From the NCBI RefSeq assembly GCF_026626745.1, contig NZ_JAPNJW010000002.1, positions 3,248,151 through 3,312,150 on the forward strand: a stretch of 64,000 bases of DNA, in the 5' to 3' direction. The stretch comes from Nannocystis sp. RBIL2. Lineage in GTDB: Bacteria > Myxococcota_A > Polyangia > Nannocystales > Nannocystaceae. The position numbers were made by a program, and so were the translations under genes. This document shows positions 35,411 through 44,959 of the stretch, piece by piece (within the stretch, counting starts at the first letter, position 1; every line of letters begins with the position of its first letter). Below the pieces are notes generated by a model that saw only the letters and a program-made list of their open reading frames with translations, was not told the origin of the DNA and ran no database searches.

Positions 35411-37303
35411 CTACTTGCAGGCCTTCGTGATGCCGACCTTGAGCTGGCAGATCGCATCGGCGTAGGCGGCGGTGAACACGTCGCGGGGGACACCGGTCGG
35501 GCTCTTGTCGAGGTCGTCGAGGGCGGGGCTCAGCTGCCCGAGCTTCTCGCGCAAGGTCGTCTCCGTGGTCCATAGCTCGGCCGCCGCGCGGCGGAGCTCG
35601 ACGGCCTCGTCGAAGGCGTTGAACACCGTGACGATCGGCTCCTTGTCGCCGCCGACCGGGACGCCGGCCGCTATGATGGCGGAGACGAAGCGGCCGGAGT
35701 CGAGCGCGAGCAGGGCGTTGAACGTGTCGCGCTTCGGGTACAGGGCGCGGATGGCGTCGAGCTGGTTGTCGTCGAAGTCGCCCTGACCGAGGTTATGGTC
35801 GACCTCCCAGCGCAGGTCGTCCTCCTTGTTGATCATGCCGACGCTGTGGCAGCCCATGCACGACTTGCCGTTGCGAACCACGCCGTCGGGCGCGTTCTTG
35901 TCCTGCACGATCTGACTCGGCGCATCGTCGAGGCGGTTGCCCTCGGCGTTGACGATCATGTAGCCCTGGAGGCCGTTCGGTAAGCTGTAAATGATCTCGC
36001 TGGCGTCCTCGACGAAATTGAACGGATCGAGGAACACGTTGGCGTCGCCGGCATTGCTCTGAAAATCATGGGTGATCCAGTAGACGCGGTAGCTGGCGTT
36101 CGGGAAGGCGTGGCGCTCGATGACACGGTTGAACGCGGACACGCCCGACTCGTGGAACGCAGCGCGCCCGACCCGGTCCGGGTTAATCTCGATCTCCTGG
36201 GTGACGTTGGCGTCGACGTCGATGCCGAAGCTCGCCTCGAGCTCGAAGCGCGTGGCCGGGATCCGCAGGATGTCGTGATAGAGCGGCGGCTGGGCGGACA
36301 CCTCGACGAACGCGTCGGCCTGCAGCAGGAAGAACTTGGTGTTGGTCGCCTGCTTCACGTCCTCGGCGCGGTCGCCGATGAACTCGAGCGCGTACGGGTC
36401 CTTGTCGGCGATGAGCTCCCAGGTGTCGGGGAACTCCTCGACGAAGGTGTTGGTAGCGACATCGAGCACGCGGCCCGCCGCGTCCCAGCCGTAGTCGCGG
36501 ATGTCGATGCGGAAGATCAGCTTGTCCGGATCGATCGGGACCGGCGGCACGACCACAATCTCGTTCGACAGGCTGTTGGCCAGCTTCGACAGGGCGTGGC
36601 GGTAGATCTCGATCTGGTCGTCGCACCAGCCGTAGTTGTAGAGGTGGACCAGGCTGAAGTAGCGGATGAAGGGCCGCGCGTCCTGCGGGATCTCCTGGGT
36701 GTTCAGCAGGTCGTTTTGGATCAGGTCGATCACATGCGTGCGGGTCATCCACGGGTTCTGGCCGCACCCTGTCACCGCAGCGCACTCGGCGATCCACTGC
36801 TCGACCGCGCGGATGTCGTCCTCGCTCGGCCGCGGCTCCTGGCTCTCGGGCGGCATCGGCAGCATCGTCGCACTCATGCGCCGATAAATCGCCGAGTTGT
36901 TCGGCTCGCCCGGCACGACCTTGCCGTTCCAGATCAGCGCGTCGAGGTTGGTGATGTAGTTGATGCTGCCGAGGGCCGCGCTGTCGGGCCCGTGACACTG
37001 CTTGCAGTTCTTGTCGAGGATGTCGAGGGTCTGCGCGGCGAGTTCGCTGCAGCTTGCCTCGGGCTGTTCGTCCTGCCCAGTACTGGCGGTGCTCGCGTCG
37101 CCAGGGTTGCCGGGGCCGCTGGTGCCGACCGTGCCCTCGGTCTGGTCGGCTCCTCCATTGTCAGGAGTGCCGGACGGGTTGTAGAAGCATGCCGTGATAT
37201 GGGCAAACGCGAGAAGCAGCAGCGGGCAGCTTCTGCTCCGCGGGGGCCCGAAGGACGAAGTGCCAGGAGGTCGGAGGGCGGGAGAGCTATGGGCCGGAGC
37301 CAT
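35411..37303 (-). CDS. di-haem c-type cytochrome-like lipoprotein
   Basis: A 630-residue secreted protein: a hydrophobic stretch ending in a lipobox-like HITAC, then a Gly/Thr-rich linker. There are two CxxCH haem sites, CKQCHGPD (about residue 98) in a planctomycete-type cytochrome c domain and CMGCHSVGM (about residue 480), about 380 residues apart. Pro/Met pairs between them (SATMLPMPPES) could supply axial Met. No oxidase or dehydrogenase domain was recognised. It is divergent from the P450 at 37923, which invites the idea of shared redox work, but no direct link is shown. Confidence 0.8.
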   Translation of the reverse strand: MAPAHSSPALRPPGTSSFGPPRSRSCPLLLLAFAHITACFYNPSGTPDNGGADQTEGTVGTSGPGNPGDASTASTGQDEQPEASCSELAAQTLDILDKNCKQCHGPDSAALGSINYITNLDALIWNGKVVPGEPNNSAIYRRMSATMLPMPPESQEPRPSEDDIRAVEQWIAECAAVTGCGQNPWMTRTHVIDLIQNDLLNTQEIPQDARPFIRYFSLVHLYNYGWCDDQIEIYRHALSKLANSLSNEIVVVPPVPIDPDKLIFRIDIRDYGWDAAGRVLDVATNTFVEEFPDTWELIADKDPYALEFIGDRAEDVKQATNTKFFLLQADAFVEVSAQPPLYHDILRIPATRFELEASFGIDVDANVTQEIEINPDRVGRAAFHESGVSAFNRVIERHAFPNASYRVYWITHDFQSNAGDANVFLDPFNFVEDASEIIYSLPNGLQGYMIVNAEGNRLDDAPSQIVQDKNAPDGVVRNGKSCMGCHSVGMINKEDDLRWEVDHNLGQGDFDDNQLDAIRALYPKRDTFNALLALDSGRFVSAIIAAGVPVGGDKEPIVTVFNAFDEAVELRRAAAELWTTETTLREKLGQLSPALDDLDKSPTGVPRDVFTAAYADAICQLKVGITKACK

Positions 37304-37922
37304 AGTTTGGGAGCATATCAGCGGTGATGGGGGACCTGCGTCGCCGGCCGAGCGTCGCGGAGGCCCTGCCCCAGGGCCGGTCGCGCTAACGAACAGTTTC
37401 TGCCATCGCGGACAGACATGCGCTCGAATCGACGAGCACCCGATGCGCGATGGTGCCCGACGCCATTTCGCGCGAAGCGCGATTCGTCAATTCGTCAGGC
37501 GTCCCTGCCGCGCGAGGCACATCTCATCCATGCGATCCAAGATGGCGCCGGCGCGGGGTTCGCTGCGTCGACACCGCGCTCCGCACACTCCGCCCGAAAG
37601 AGCTCATTCGTGAGGGCGTCTCCCGCGCAACGATGGCGCTCGATCTCGCATTCGCCGGTCCCTTGGACTGATTGGACGCCGCACTCCGGCTCATGGCGAC
37701 TGACACGGACTGGGGCCATTCGGAATCGACGGTGCGCGGCACCTCGCCGGCGGCCGTGTCGCCTCGCGGACGCGCGTGTGATTGCCGCGCCGCGCGGGAG
37801 ACCACTGGCGCTGCCCGGCCCGCGCGCTCGAAGCCAGGATCGTCGCACGCGAGGTGGCGACGATCGAACTGGGCACGGGTCACGGACAGCACAGACCAGA
37901 ACCGGAGCGAGAGGAGCGAGTC
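37304..37922. other. 620-base gap between cytochrome-like gene and P450
   Basis: Several open frames overlap here on both strands, but none has a convincing start, domain or composition. It must hold the two divergent promoters. It might contain a decayed gene, but nothing recognisable remains. Confidence 0.45.
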
Positions 37923-39413
37923 ATGACCGAGAACAAGAAGCCACCCCACACGAAATCAGCGATCGAGCGATCGGAGGGACTGCCGCCGGACGCCTATCCT
38001 GTCGGACTGTTGCCGAGCTCGTTCCCGCCGGACTACGTCCGCGGCGCCGCGGCGCCGTTCCTGCTCAGCAGCAGCTTCTTGGGCGAGCGGCCCACGTTGC
38101 CCATGATCGATCTGATGCTCAGCAAGGAGAAAGCGATCCCCGTCAACCTGTGGGGCTTGCTGTACGACGGCTGGTGGCCGAATCCGGACGAAGAAGGTAT
38201 CAGCGTCTTCTTTCAAGGCTTCGAGCGCCGCGGGGCCGACAACGAGCGCAAGAAGATCTACGTCTCGGCGAACACGCCGGATCTGGTGGCGACCAAGTAC
38301 CATGCCAAGATCACGGACTTCTTCGACAAGCTGCTCGGCGCCGCCAACGCCGGCAAGCCGATGATGGGCCGATATTTCGAGTACTACGACGATCTCTACT
38401 GGGACCTCCATGTCGGCGCCACGGGCGACGAGATCCCGACCGAGGTCCGGCAATTCAGCGCCAGCTTCAATACCGTGCTCGGCTACTGGTTCCCGACGCT
38501 GGAGATCGTCCGCGACGCATACATGAGCGCGCGTGCCTCGCGTCAGGCGCTCAAGGAGTGGCTCGACGAACGCGTGCAGCGAATCATCGACGGCACGCAG
38601 CCCGACGCCGATCGGACCTTCGTCTACTACTGGCTCAAGAACGGCAGGTTGGGCGAGAACTTCCGCCGGATCGACATCGTGTTCGAATGTTTCCACAACT
38701 TCCTGGCGCTCAGCCAGTGGGGCAACATGATCTACAATGTCGCCTCGAAGCTGGAGCCGAAGTACGGTGACCCGAAAGTGCGGACCTGGTTCGAGAAGAC
38801 GATGAAGGGCGGGCCGGACAAGGCCGACGGCGGCGCGTTCCCGCCGCTCGAACGATTCGTGATGGAGCTGTTCCGGACGATCTCACCGAACGACGGGAGC
38901 CTGTCCTCGCCGCGTCGGCACCGCCAGCTGCTCGGCGCCGAGTTCAGCGGCGTCACCACGCCCCATCGCGCGACCAGCATGGATCCCCAGCACTGGATCC
39001 ACCCGGAGGAATTCGACCCGGATCGCTACAAGACGGCGCCGACGAGCGTCGACAACGATGAGGCGCGGGCGAAGGAGATCGGCCTGGCGCGCTGCCCCTT
39101 CGCCAAGGCCTCCCTCGAGCTCAAGGACGGCCGTACGGGCGAAATGACCAACAGCGCCTTCGGTGCCGTGTACGGGGTCGTCGACGGCGAGCCGCATCCG
39201 GTGTGCGACACGGCCGGCTACGCGCCCTTCGGATTCGGCTATCGCCGCTGCGCCGGGGAGTACATCACAGTGGAGTTCATCAAGGAGTTCCTCCGTAAGG
39301 TCTGGAAGGAGAAGCTCTCGTTCGTCAAACTCGACCTCGAGCAGCCAGCGGAAATCCCCGTCAACCCGGGGACCGTGCTCCACGACAACATCACGTTCAA
39401 GCGGGGCAAGTAA
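37923..39413 (+). CDS. cytochrome P450-like monooxygenase
   Basis: A 496-residue P450. The haem loop PFGFGYRRCAGE fits FxxGxRxCxG and supplies the Cys ligand. ELFR in the K helix fits ExxR, and a PERF-like segment reads HPEEFDPDRY. The roughly 60 residues between PERF and the haem loop (normally about 15-20) form an extra insertion containing CPFAKASLELKDG and HPVCDTAGYA. The N-terminus (YPVGLLPSSFPPDYVRGAAAP) has no signal peptide, so it is cytoplasmic. GAGAGGAGCGAG precedes ATG 37923. No ferredoxin or reductase gene is adjacent. Substrate unknown. Confidence 0.82.
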   Translation: MTENKKPPHTKSAIERSEGLPPDAYPVGLLPSSFPPDYVRGAAAPFLLSSSFLGERPTLPMIDLMLSKEKAIPVNLWGLLYDGWWPNPDEEGISVFFQGFERRGADNERKKIYVSANTPDLVATKYHAKITDFFDKLLGAANAGKPMMGRYFEYYDDLYWDLHVGATGDEIPTEVRQFSASFNTVLGYWFPTLEIVRDAYMSARASRQALKEWLDERVQRIIDGTQPDADRTFVYYWLKNGRLGENFRRIDIVFECFHNFLALSQWGNMIYNVASKLEPKYGDPKVRTWFEKTMKGGPDKADGGAFPPLERFVMELFRTISPNDGSLSSPRRHRQLLGAEFSGVTTPHRATSMDPQHWIHPEEFDPDRYKTAPTSVDNDEARAKEIGLARCPFAKASLELKDGRTGEMTNSAFGAVYGVVDGEPHPVCDTAGYAPFGFGYRRCAGEYITVEFIKEFLRKVWKEKLSFVKLDLEQPAEIPVNPGTVLHDNITFKRGK

Positions 39414-39616
39414 CTCTCGTGCGAGTGAGGCGCGCGGACACCCGGAGCCGCGTTCTCACACGCCCCCGCCCTCGTCGACCGGCTGCTGGGGCGACCGACC
39501 ACCGAGACCGCGGCCCTCTCTGGACCGCGGCGCACACGCGCATCCGCCTCGCGCGACCGCTCGAGCCGACCCGTCGAGGCCGCGCTGCCGGCCGGCCTCG
39601 ACCGTACCCTCCGCGA

Positions 39617-41089
39617 CTACCCCTTGCGCACCTTGGCCAGCAGCGCCTCGGCCTTCTCCTTGAAGGGCAGCGCGTGCGACTCGTTGAAGCGAATGAGGGC
39701 CGCGTCGCTGCACAGCGCGACCACTTGCTCGAGCGCGGCCTTCCGCTGCGGGCGATCCGTCGACTCCGAGCCGAGCAAGAACCACAGCTCGTAGACCTTC
39801 GGGCGGAGCTCCGTCGCGCGCTCGAGGCAGCGCACGCGGAACGCCGGCGCGGTGTCTGTCGGGATCTCCTGCGCCAGATAGTGTCGCTTCGTCTTGACGG
39901 CCGTCGTCACCACCGCCAGCGCCTCGTCGTCGCGGCCGAGCTTGTGCAGCGCCCGCGCCAGCGTGGACGCGAACACGGGCCGGTCCCGCGAGGGGGTCAG
40001 GCGCTCCGCGTTCGCGGCGGCCTCCGCCGTCAGCGGCCAATCCGGCACATCTTCCGCCGAGTTGGCGACCACGCGCCACAGATCGCCCTCTGCGGGGTAC
40101 TGCCGCGCCAGCGGCAGCGCGATCGCCAGCTTCTTTGCGGCCTCCACCATCGAATCGAGCTTGTGGATCGTCTTCTTCAGCTCCTTGGCCGGCATCTTCG
40201 CCAGGCCGACGTTCTGGGCGGTCGCGTACAGCTCCTCGTACTTCGCCTGGTTCTCGTCGCTCTCCTCCTGCGCGGCCTGATCGAGCAGCCCTTTCTTGGC
40301 CAGCTTCGTCAGCAGATCGACGAACACGTCGAACGACGTGAACTCGCGCTGCGCGCCCGTCTCGTGGTCGTACGAGAGGATCTGGCCCGGCGCCCCGCCG
40401 TCGAGCGAGCCGGCGCGATCGAAGCAGTAGAACTGCCCGTCGTCGTCGGCCATGAACGGCAGCCAATCCTCGCGCCAGGCGCCGGCGCGCTCGCGCCACT
40501 TCGGATTCTTCGCCAAGATCTCGTTCATCTCGGCCCGCCTCGCCTCGATCTCCGCGATCGGCAGCAGCCGGTACGCGCCGAGGAGCTCCGCCTCCGAGCC
40601 GTCGTGGACCGCGTAGAGGTCGAGCATGCTCGCCGGCACCTCGCGCGCGCGCAGGAGCTTCAGCGCCTCGGCCGACGCCGGCCCCCGCAGCTGCGCGGCG
40701 ATCTCGCGATGCTTCTTCCGGATCGCCTCGAGCAACGCTTCGACCTCCGGCGAGCCGGCCTTCGGCACCTCCGTCTTCGCCGCGGCCTTCGTCTTCGCCG
40801 CCTTCGCCTTCGCGGGCTTCGCCTCGTCCTCGGCCTCCGCCTTCGCGGCCTTCGCGGGCTTCGCCGCGCCCGCCGAAGACACCTCCGCGTAGCCCTTCTT
40901 CGTCTTCTCCGCGACGAGCTTCGAGGCCTCGCGCTCGGCCTCGGCCGCCGACGCGAAGCTCTTGTCCTTCGCGGTCCCGTCGGTGCCGATGCGCCCGTAG
41001 CACACCGACATCGTCTCGCCGTCGACCGCGATCTCCCAGAACTTACTCGATGAGCCCTCGACGAGCTCGAAGCGCCGCTTCTCAGTCAT
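39617..41089 (-). CDS. WGR domain protein with SMI1/KNR4 (SUKH)-like domain
   Basis: A 490-residue protein. The N-terminal WGR domain (about residues 1-75) shows KFWEIAVDGETMSVCYGRIGT and KTKKGYAEV. An Ala/Lys-rich hinge follows (AKPAKAKAAKTKAAAKTE), then a SUKH-like domain (about 120-260) with LYAVHDGSE, GAYRLLPIAE and DWLPFMADDDGQFYCFD. The rest is helical. WGR domains accompany DNA-break enzymes such as PARPs; SUKH proteins are often immunity proteins or regulators. The function of this fusion is unknown. ATG 41089 is chosen because it begins the WGR fold. Confidence 0.78.
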   Translation of the reverse strand: MTEKRRFELVEGSSSKFWEIAVDGETMSVCYGRIGTDGTAKDKSFASAAEAEREASKLVAEKTKKGYAEVSSAGAAKPAKAAKAEAEDEAKPAKAKAAKTKAAAKTEVPKAGSPEVEALLEAIRKKHREIAAQLRGPASAEALKLLRAREVPASMLDLYAVHDGSEAELLGAYRLLPIAEIEARRAEMNEILAKNPKWRERAGAWREDWLPFMADDDGQFYCFDRAGSLDGGAPGQILSYDHETGAQREFTSFDVFVDLLTKLAKKGLLDQAAQEESDENQAKYEELYATAQNVGLAKMPAKELKKTIHKLDSMVEAAKKLAIALPLARQYPAEGDLWRVVANSAEDVPDWPLTAEAAANAERLTPSRDRPVFASTLARALHKLGRDDEALAVVTTAVKTKRHYLAQEIPTDTAPAFRVRCLERATELRPKVYELWFLLGSESTDRPQRKAALEQVVALCSDAALIRFNESHALPFKEKAEALLAKVRKG

Positions 41090-41254
41090 GTGACTCCTGG
41101 CGCCTATGGACAATCTCCCGCCCATGATGTCAAGCGCGGACGGCGCCCGTAATTTCTTTTTGTCCCAGGTCGCCCGCCGAGCGGCGAATGTCTACAGATA
41201 GGGGTCGACGGACCCATCGTCCTCGTCGCGTCCCCGATGTCGTGACTACCGGTT

Positions 41255-42165
41255 CGCATCCTTGCAATTACCTCTCGCACGAATGCGACGACAGCGGCCG
41301 CGGCAGCGGGTACCCTGCCCGCATGCACTCCTCGGCGCGCCAGCGAGCCCTGTCCACCTCCTGCGGCCCGCGGCTCCTGTCCGGCCGACGCCTCGCCGCG
41401 CTGGCGCTCGTGCCTCTCCTGGCGCTCGCGTGCGGCGGTCCCGGCGACCCGGTGACTTCGCAGACCGCGAGCGACCCGACCACCACCACCGACGAAACCA
41501 GCACCGGCTCGACGAGCTCCTCGACCACCACCGGCGGCCCCGTCACCGAAGGCCCCGTCACCGAAGGCCCCGTCACCGAAGGCCCCGTCACCGAAGGCCC
41601 GGGCACCGAGACCAGCACCGACGCGACCACCGGACAGGCCGGCGACTGCGCGCAGATGTGCGAGCGCACCAGCGAGTGCACCCCGCAGGTGACCCTCGAG
41701 CAGTGCATCGCCGCCTGCGAGGCCACCGACGACGAGCTGCGCGCCTGCGTCTTCGCCTGCGACCAGCCGGTCTGCGAGGACCTGCTCATGTGCACGACCC
41801 TGTGCGCGCACGAGGGCGACCCGAACGCCACGCCCTACGCCACCTGCGAGGACGGGGCGTCGACCTGCCAGCCCGGCGTCTACATGTGCATCGTCAGCGC
41901 CCACGACGGCCTCGAATTCTCGGTCTGCACCCCGTTCTGCGACGACGAAGGCGAGTGCCCGACGCCGGCCACGGGCACCGCGACGCCGCAGTGCGACCTC
42001 GACGGCCGCCCCCACGTGTGCTCCCTCGACTGCAGCGGCGGCCAGCAGTGCCCGGACGACATGGTCTGCGACCTCCAGGGCAGCGGCCTGTGCATGTGGC
42101 CGGTCGAGTGAGCGCAGGCTCGCAAGCGTGCAATTGCGGCTCGCATCCGTGCGACGGCCGCGGAC
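41255..42165. promoter_or_regulatory. similar upstream sequences ahead of two neighbouring genes
   Basis: About 41255-41305 and 42119-42165 share the words TGCAATT, CTCGCA and TGCGAC in the same order and near-equal spacing, each ahead of a gene (41323 and 42227). They may be a shared promoter or a small dispersed repeat. The coordinates mark the pair; only the two ends are the feature. Confidence 0.3.
41323..42111 (+). CDS. cysteine-rich secreted lipoprotein
   Basis: A 262-residue lipoprotein: lipobox LLALAC, a Thr/Ser linker that includes four tandem GPVTE units (15 bases each), then a Cys-rich domain with about 20 Cys (CAQMCERTSECTPQ, CIAACEATDDELRACVFACD, CDLDGRPHVCSLDCSGGQQC). The pattern suggests a disulfide-stabilised fold. 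The frame is open to 41188, but ATG 41323 begins the signal peptide. Function unknown. Confidence 0.72.
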   Translation: MHSSARQRALSTSCGPRLLSGRRLAALALVPLLALACGGPGDPVTSQTASDPTTTTDETSTGSTSSSTTTGGPVTEGPVTEGPVTEGPVTEGPGTETSTDATTGQAGDCAQMCERTSECTPQVTLEQCIAACEATDDELRACVFACDQPVCEDLLMCTTLCAHEGDPNATPYATCEDGASTCQPGVYMCIVSAHDGLEFSVCTPFCDDEGECPTPATGTATPQCDLDGRPHVCSLDCSGGQQCPDDMVCDLQGSGLCMWPVE

Positions 42166-42226
42166 GCGCTCTCTCGGGTATGCACAGAGGCGCCCGCCGG
42201 CGACCGGCGCGGCGCGGAGCCATGGC

Positions 42227-42775
42227 ATGACGACGATCGAAGCACCGACGGGTCCCCTCGCCCCGCTCGCCGACGCGTTCGCGCTGCGGCCCTTCGCCAC
42301 CTGCCTCGCCGCGTTCAGGGCCCTGGCGGACGGCGACCCGAGGGAGCAGCCGCTGGACGGCGCGAGCCGGGCGTTCGGCCTCACCGAGCTCGCGGCCTGG
42401 CCCCACCCGCCGCCGCACTGCGCTCTCGTCGAGCTCGACGAGCCGCAGCCCGCGGTCTTCTCCGACCCGCGCCGCCTCACCCGCCTGCCGCTGTTCGCCC
42501 CGCTCGTCGGCACCTGGAACGCGAGGGTCTCGGGCCGTTGGTTCGGCGGCGCCAACTGGATCGTCGCCCACCTGCGCTTCACCCACGAGCAGCTCGACGA
42601 GGAGTCCGACGCGTCCTCCGACTTCTCCGCCGGCCTCGCGCTGTTCGCCGTCGAGGGCGGATGGGCAGCCGCCATATGGCCGTGGTGGCGCCGCGAGGCC
42701 TTCGCAGCGGTCCTCGGGTTCGCGCCGGAACGCGCGAGCGAGGCGCACGCGTGCGAGTTCTGGTTCGGCGAATGA
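42227..42775 (+). CDS. hypothetical protein
   Basis: A 182-residue protein with a Leu/Ala/Pro-rich N-terminus (APLADAFALRPFATCLAAFRAL) and a Trp-rich C-terminal half (WNARVSGRWFGGANWIVAHL, WAAAIWPWWRRE). No signal peptide or known motif is seen. ATG 42227 follows GGAG. The frame opens earlier (42128), but that part is Arg-rich and overlaps the previous gene's end region. Confidence 0.6.
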   Translation: MTTIEAPTGPLAPLADAFALRPFATCLAAFRALADGDPREQPLDGASRAFGLTELAAWPHPPPHCALVELDEPQPAVFSDPRRLTRLPLFAPLVGTWNARVSGRWFGGANWIVAHLRFTHEQLDEESDASSDFSAGLALFAVEGGWAAAIWPWWRREAFAAVLGFAPERASEAHACEFWFGE

Positions 42776-42980
42776 TCGCAGGCGAGCACGGCGGGCGTCG
42801 GGACGAACGCACGCCAATGACGAGAGGGGCCGTCGGGTCGCATGCGAGCGCGTCCGACTACGGCGCGCAATCACGCCGCCCGCGGTCGCCCGCAGGACGA
42901 TGCCGCGCGCACGTGCGATCGCTCCGGCCTCGCGCGGCCTGCGAGCGTCCTCTGCGTCGGCCGACCGCTATGCTCCGGCC

Positions 42981-43457
42981 ATGCCGAGCCAGCTTGTCAT
43001 CACCGCAGTCGACGGGATCGTCACCTCGCACGCACGGGCCACCGGAGAGGTCGCGTGGGCGTTTCGCATCCCTGACGGGAAGGCCGACCAGCCCCACGTC
43101 ACCCGCATTCACGCCGACGAGCAGCGGGTCGTCGTGGTGGCCGGCCGCATGGACGAGTCGGGCTTCTTCGCCACCGCCGACGCCACCGCCCACGTGTGCT
43201 GCCTCGACTACGCGACCGGCAAGCTGCTGTGGCGGCACTCGCTCAAGGGCGGCCAGAACATCGCCCACTTCACTTCGACGCTCCTGGTCGAGGGCGGCCA
43301 GGTCCTCGTCGCCCACGCCGAGCTCCTGGTGGCCTTCTCGCTCGAGACCGGCCAGCAGCAGTGGCAACGCAAGGTCGAGCGCACCGCCACGCGCGGCATT
43401 CACACCTCCGTGGCCCTCGCAGTGCCCGGCCACGCGCAGCAGGGCGACCGGAAGTGA
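42981..43457 (+). CDS. PQQ-like beta-propeller fragment protein
   Basis: A 158-residue cytoplasmic protein with two to three PQQ-type blades: TGEVAWAFRIPDGK, TGKLLWRHSLKGGQN and TGQQQWQRKVERTA. Full PQQ propellers need seven or eight blades, so this is either a small member or a truncated one. ATG 42981 is chosen because it begins the first strand. Confidence 0.68.
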   Translation: MPSQLVITAVDGIVTSHARATGEVAWAFRIPDGKADQPHVTRIHADEQRVVVVAGRMDESGFFATADATAHVCCLDYATGKLLWRHSLKGGQNIAHFTSTLLVEGGQVLVAHAELLVAFSLETGQQQWQRKVERTATRGIHTSVALAVPGHAQQGDRK

Positions 43458-43471
43458 CGGGCGGCGGATCC

Positions 43472-44872
43472 ATGGCCACGCCAGCGCCCATCCGCGCGAG
43501 CGCGGGCCCCGGGCTCGCGCTCGTCCTGCTCGTCACCGTCGCGTCTTGCGGCGCGAAGGACGTCCGGGGACAGGCCGTGGCCGCGCCCCCGCAGCCCGAG
43601 CCCGCAGCGATCGCCACGACGCCGCCCGTGGTGGCGCCGTCCGAGGCCACGAAGCCGCCCGAGAGTGCCCATTGCCCTGCGGGTCCGGACACCGCGACGA
43701 TCCGCGGCAAGCTCGTGTTCGCCGACAAGGCTGCGCCGGCAGCGTTCACCGCAGCGGCCTCGCGCGCCCGGGCCGGATGGCGCACCATGGACGATTGCGA
43801 CAGCCAATACAAAGAGTTCCGGGCGACCGCGGGCGCCGCAGCATTCGTGTTCGAGGGGCTGCCGCCGGGGTTCTATGGCATCACCCTCTCCGGCGACGAG
43901 TTCGTCGACTTCGACGTCGATCCGTTCACCGTCGAGGCGGGGAGGACCTTTGACCTCGGCGCGCTGGTCCTCGACCGCGGGCGGACGTTGCGCGGGCGGG
44001 TGCTGACGGCAGACGGAGCCCCGGCCGCGGGCGTCCAGGTCTACGCCGACAGCGACCTCTGGGGCGACGGCGCGGCGCTCCTCGATATCGTCGTGCGCAC
44101 GGCCACGACCGGGGCGGACGGCAGCTTCACCCTGACGGCCCTGGGGCGCGGCGCGCTGTACGTGGCCGCCGAGGCGCCGCAGCTCGGGCGCTCGCCGGCG
44201 GTGCAGCTCCCCGCGGGCGACGACGACCTGACGAGCGAGCTCCGCCTGGGACCGACCGGCGCGCTCGCGGGGCGGGTGACGTACGCGGGCAAGCCCGCCC
44301 GCGCCGACGTCACCGCGCAGCCCGTGGGCTCCGGGTCCGCGGTGATGTTCACGGTCGCCACCGACAACGAGGGAAAGTATCGATTCGACCGCCTGGCCAA
44401 AGGGACATATACCATCACTGCCCAGCTGTTCCGGGACGGCACGCACTCGCTCTCACACCCCGCCCGGGCGAAGCAGGCGGCCCTCGCCGCGGGCCGGGAG
44501 GGGCAGCTCGATCTCGACGTCCCTGCGGGGCCGACTCTCGTGATCGCGCCGAAGCTCGCCGCGGGCGCGGCAGACATCGTGTCCGTGGTGCTCGTCAAGG
44601 GGACCTTCGCCGCCGCGACGAGCGGAGAGCTCGATCGGGCGAGCGCGGGGCTGGGCCGCGAGCGTGCGCGGCAGGAATCCACGCACCTGGCCGAGAAGAC
44701 CGAGATCGCGCTGGCAGACGTACCGCCGGGCAGCTACACGCTGTGCGGCGTGGCGACCAAGTACGACGAATCCCTGGCGACGATCGCGGCCGCGCCGGCG
44801 ACCTGCGTCCGGGTGCGCGTGGCAGCCGGCCGCCCGCGGCAGCAGGTCTCGCTCGCGCTCGCGGGCCGCTGA
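43472..44872 (+). CDS. lipoprotein with carboxypeptidase-regulatory-like (CarboxypepD_reg) repeats
   Basis: A 466-residue lipoprotein with lipobox TVASC. At least three Ig-like regulatory domains follow, each with the pattern of a strand, a DG turn and YTITAQL- or GALYVAAEAP-type strands (for example GRTLRGRVLTADGAPAAGVQ, then DGSFTLTALGRGALYV; GALAGRVTYAGKP, then GKYRFDRLAKGTYTI). Such repeats usually decorate larger surface proteins. The start is ATG 43472, 14 bases after the preceding PQQ-like gene stop, so the two may form an operon. Confidence 0.8.
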   Translation: MATPAPIRASAGPGLALVLLVTVASCGAKDVRGQAVAAPPQPEPAAIATTPPVVAPSEATKPPESAHCPAGPDTATIRGKLVFADKAAPAAFTAAASRARAGWRTMDDCDSQYKEFRATAGAAAFVFEGLPPGFYGITLSGDEFVDFDVDPFTVEAGRTFDLGALVLDRGRTLRGRVLTADGAPAAGVQVYADSDLWGDGAALLDIVVRTATTGADGSFTLTALGRGALYVAAEAPQLGRSPAVQLPAGDDDLTSELRLGPTGALAGRVTYAGKPARADVTAQPVGSGSAVMFTVATDNEGKYRFDRLAKGTYTITAQLFRDGTHSLSHPARAKQAALAAGREGQLDLDVPAGPTLVIAPKLAAGAADIVSVVLVKGTFAAATSGELDRASAGLGRERARQESTHLAEKTEIALADVPPGSYTLCGVATKYDESLATIAAAPATCVRVRVAAGRPRQQVSLALAGR

Positions 44873-44903
44873 CCCGTGAGTCCGCGGCCGCCAGGCCGGC
44901 TCA

Positions 44904-44933
44904 CCGCGGCGAAGTGAACCCACTTCGCCGCGG
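44904..44933. terminator. bidirectional hairpin terminator
   Basis: CCGCGGCGAAGTG, loop AACC, CACTTCGCCGCGG: a perfect 13-base stem with a 4-base loop between the convergent genes at 43472-44872 and 44960-46060. No T-run flanks it. Confidence 0.75.
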
Positions 44934-44959
44934 CCACCCGGCGCGGACGATCGCCGCCA

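Noticed and set aside
37304-37922. A gene in the gap before the P450
   Set aside because: Frames on both strands are Arg/Ala/Ser-rich without motif, start site or conserved pattern.
44904-44933. Operator palindrome
   Set aside because: A perfect GC-rich stem with a 4-base loop between convergent stops fits a terminator better.
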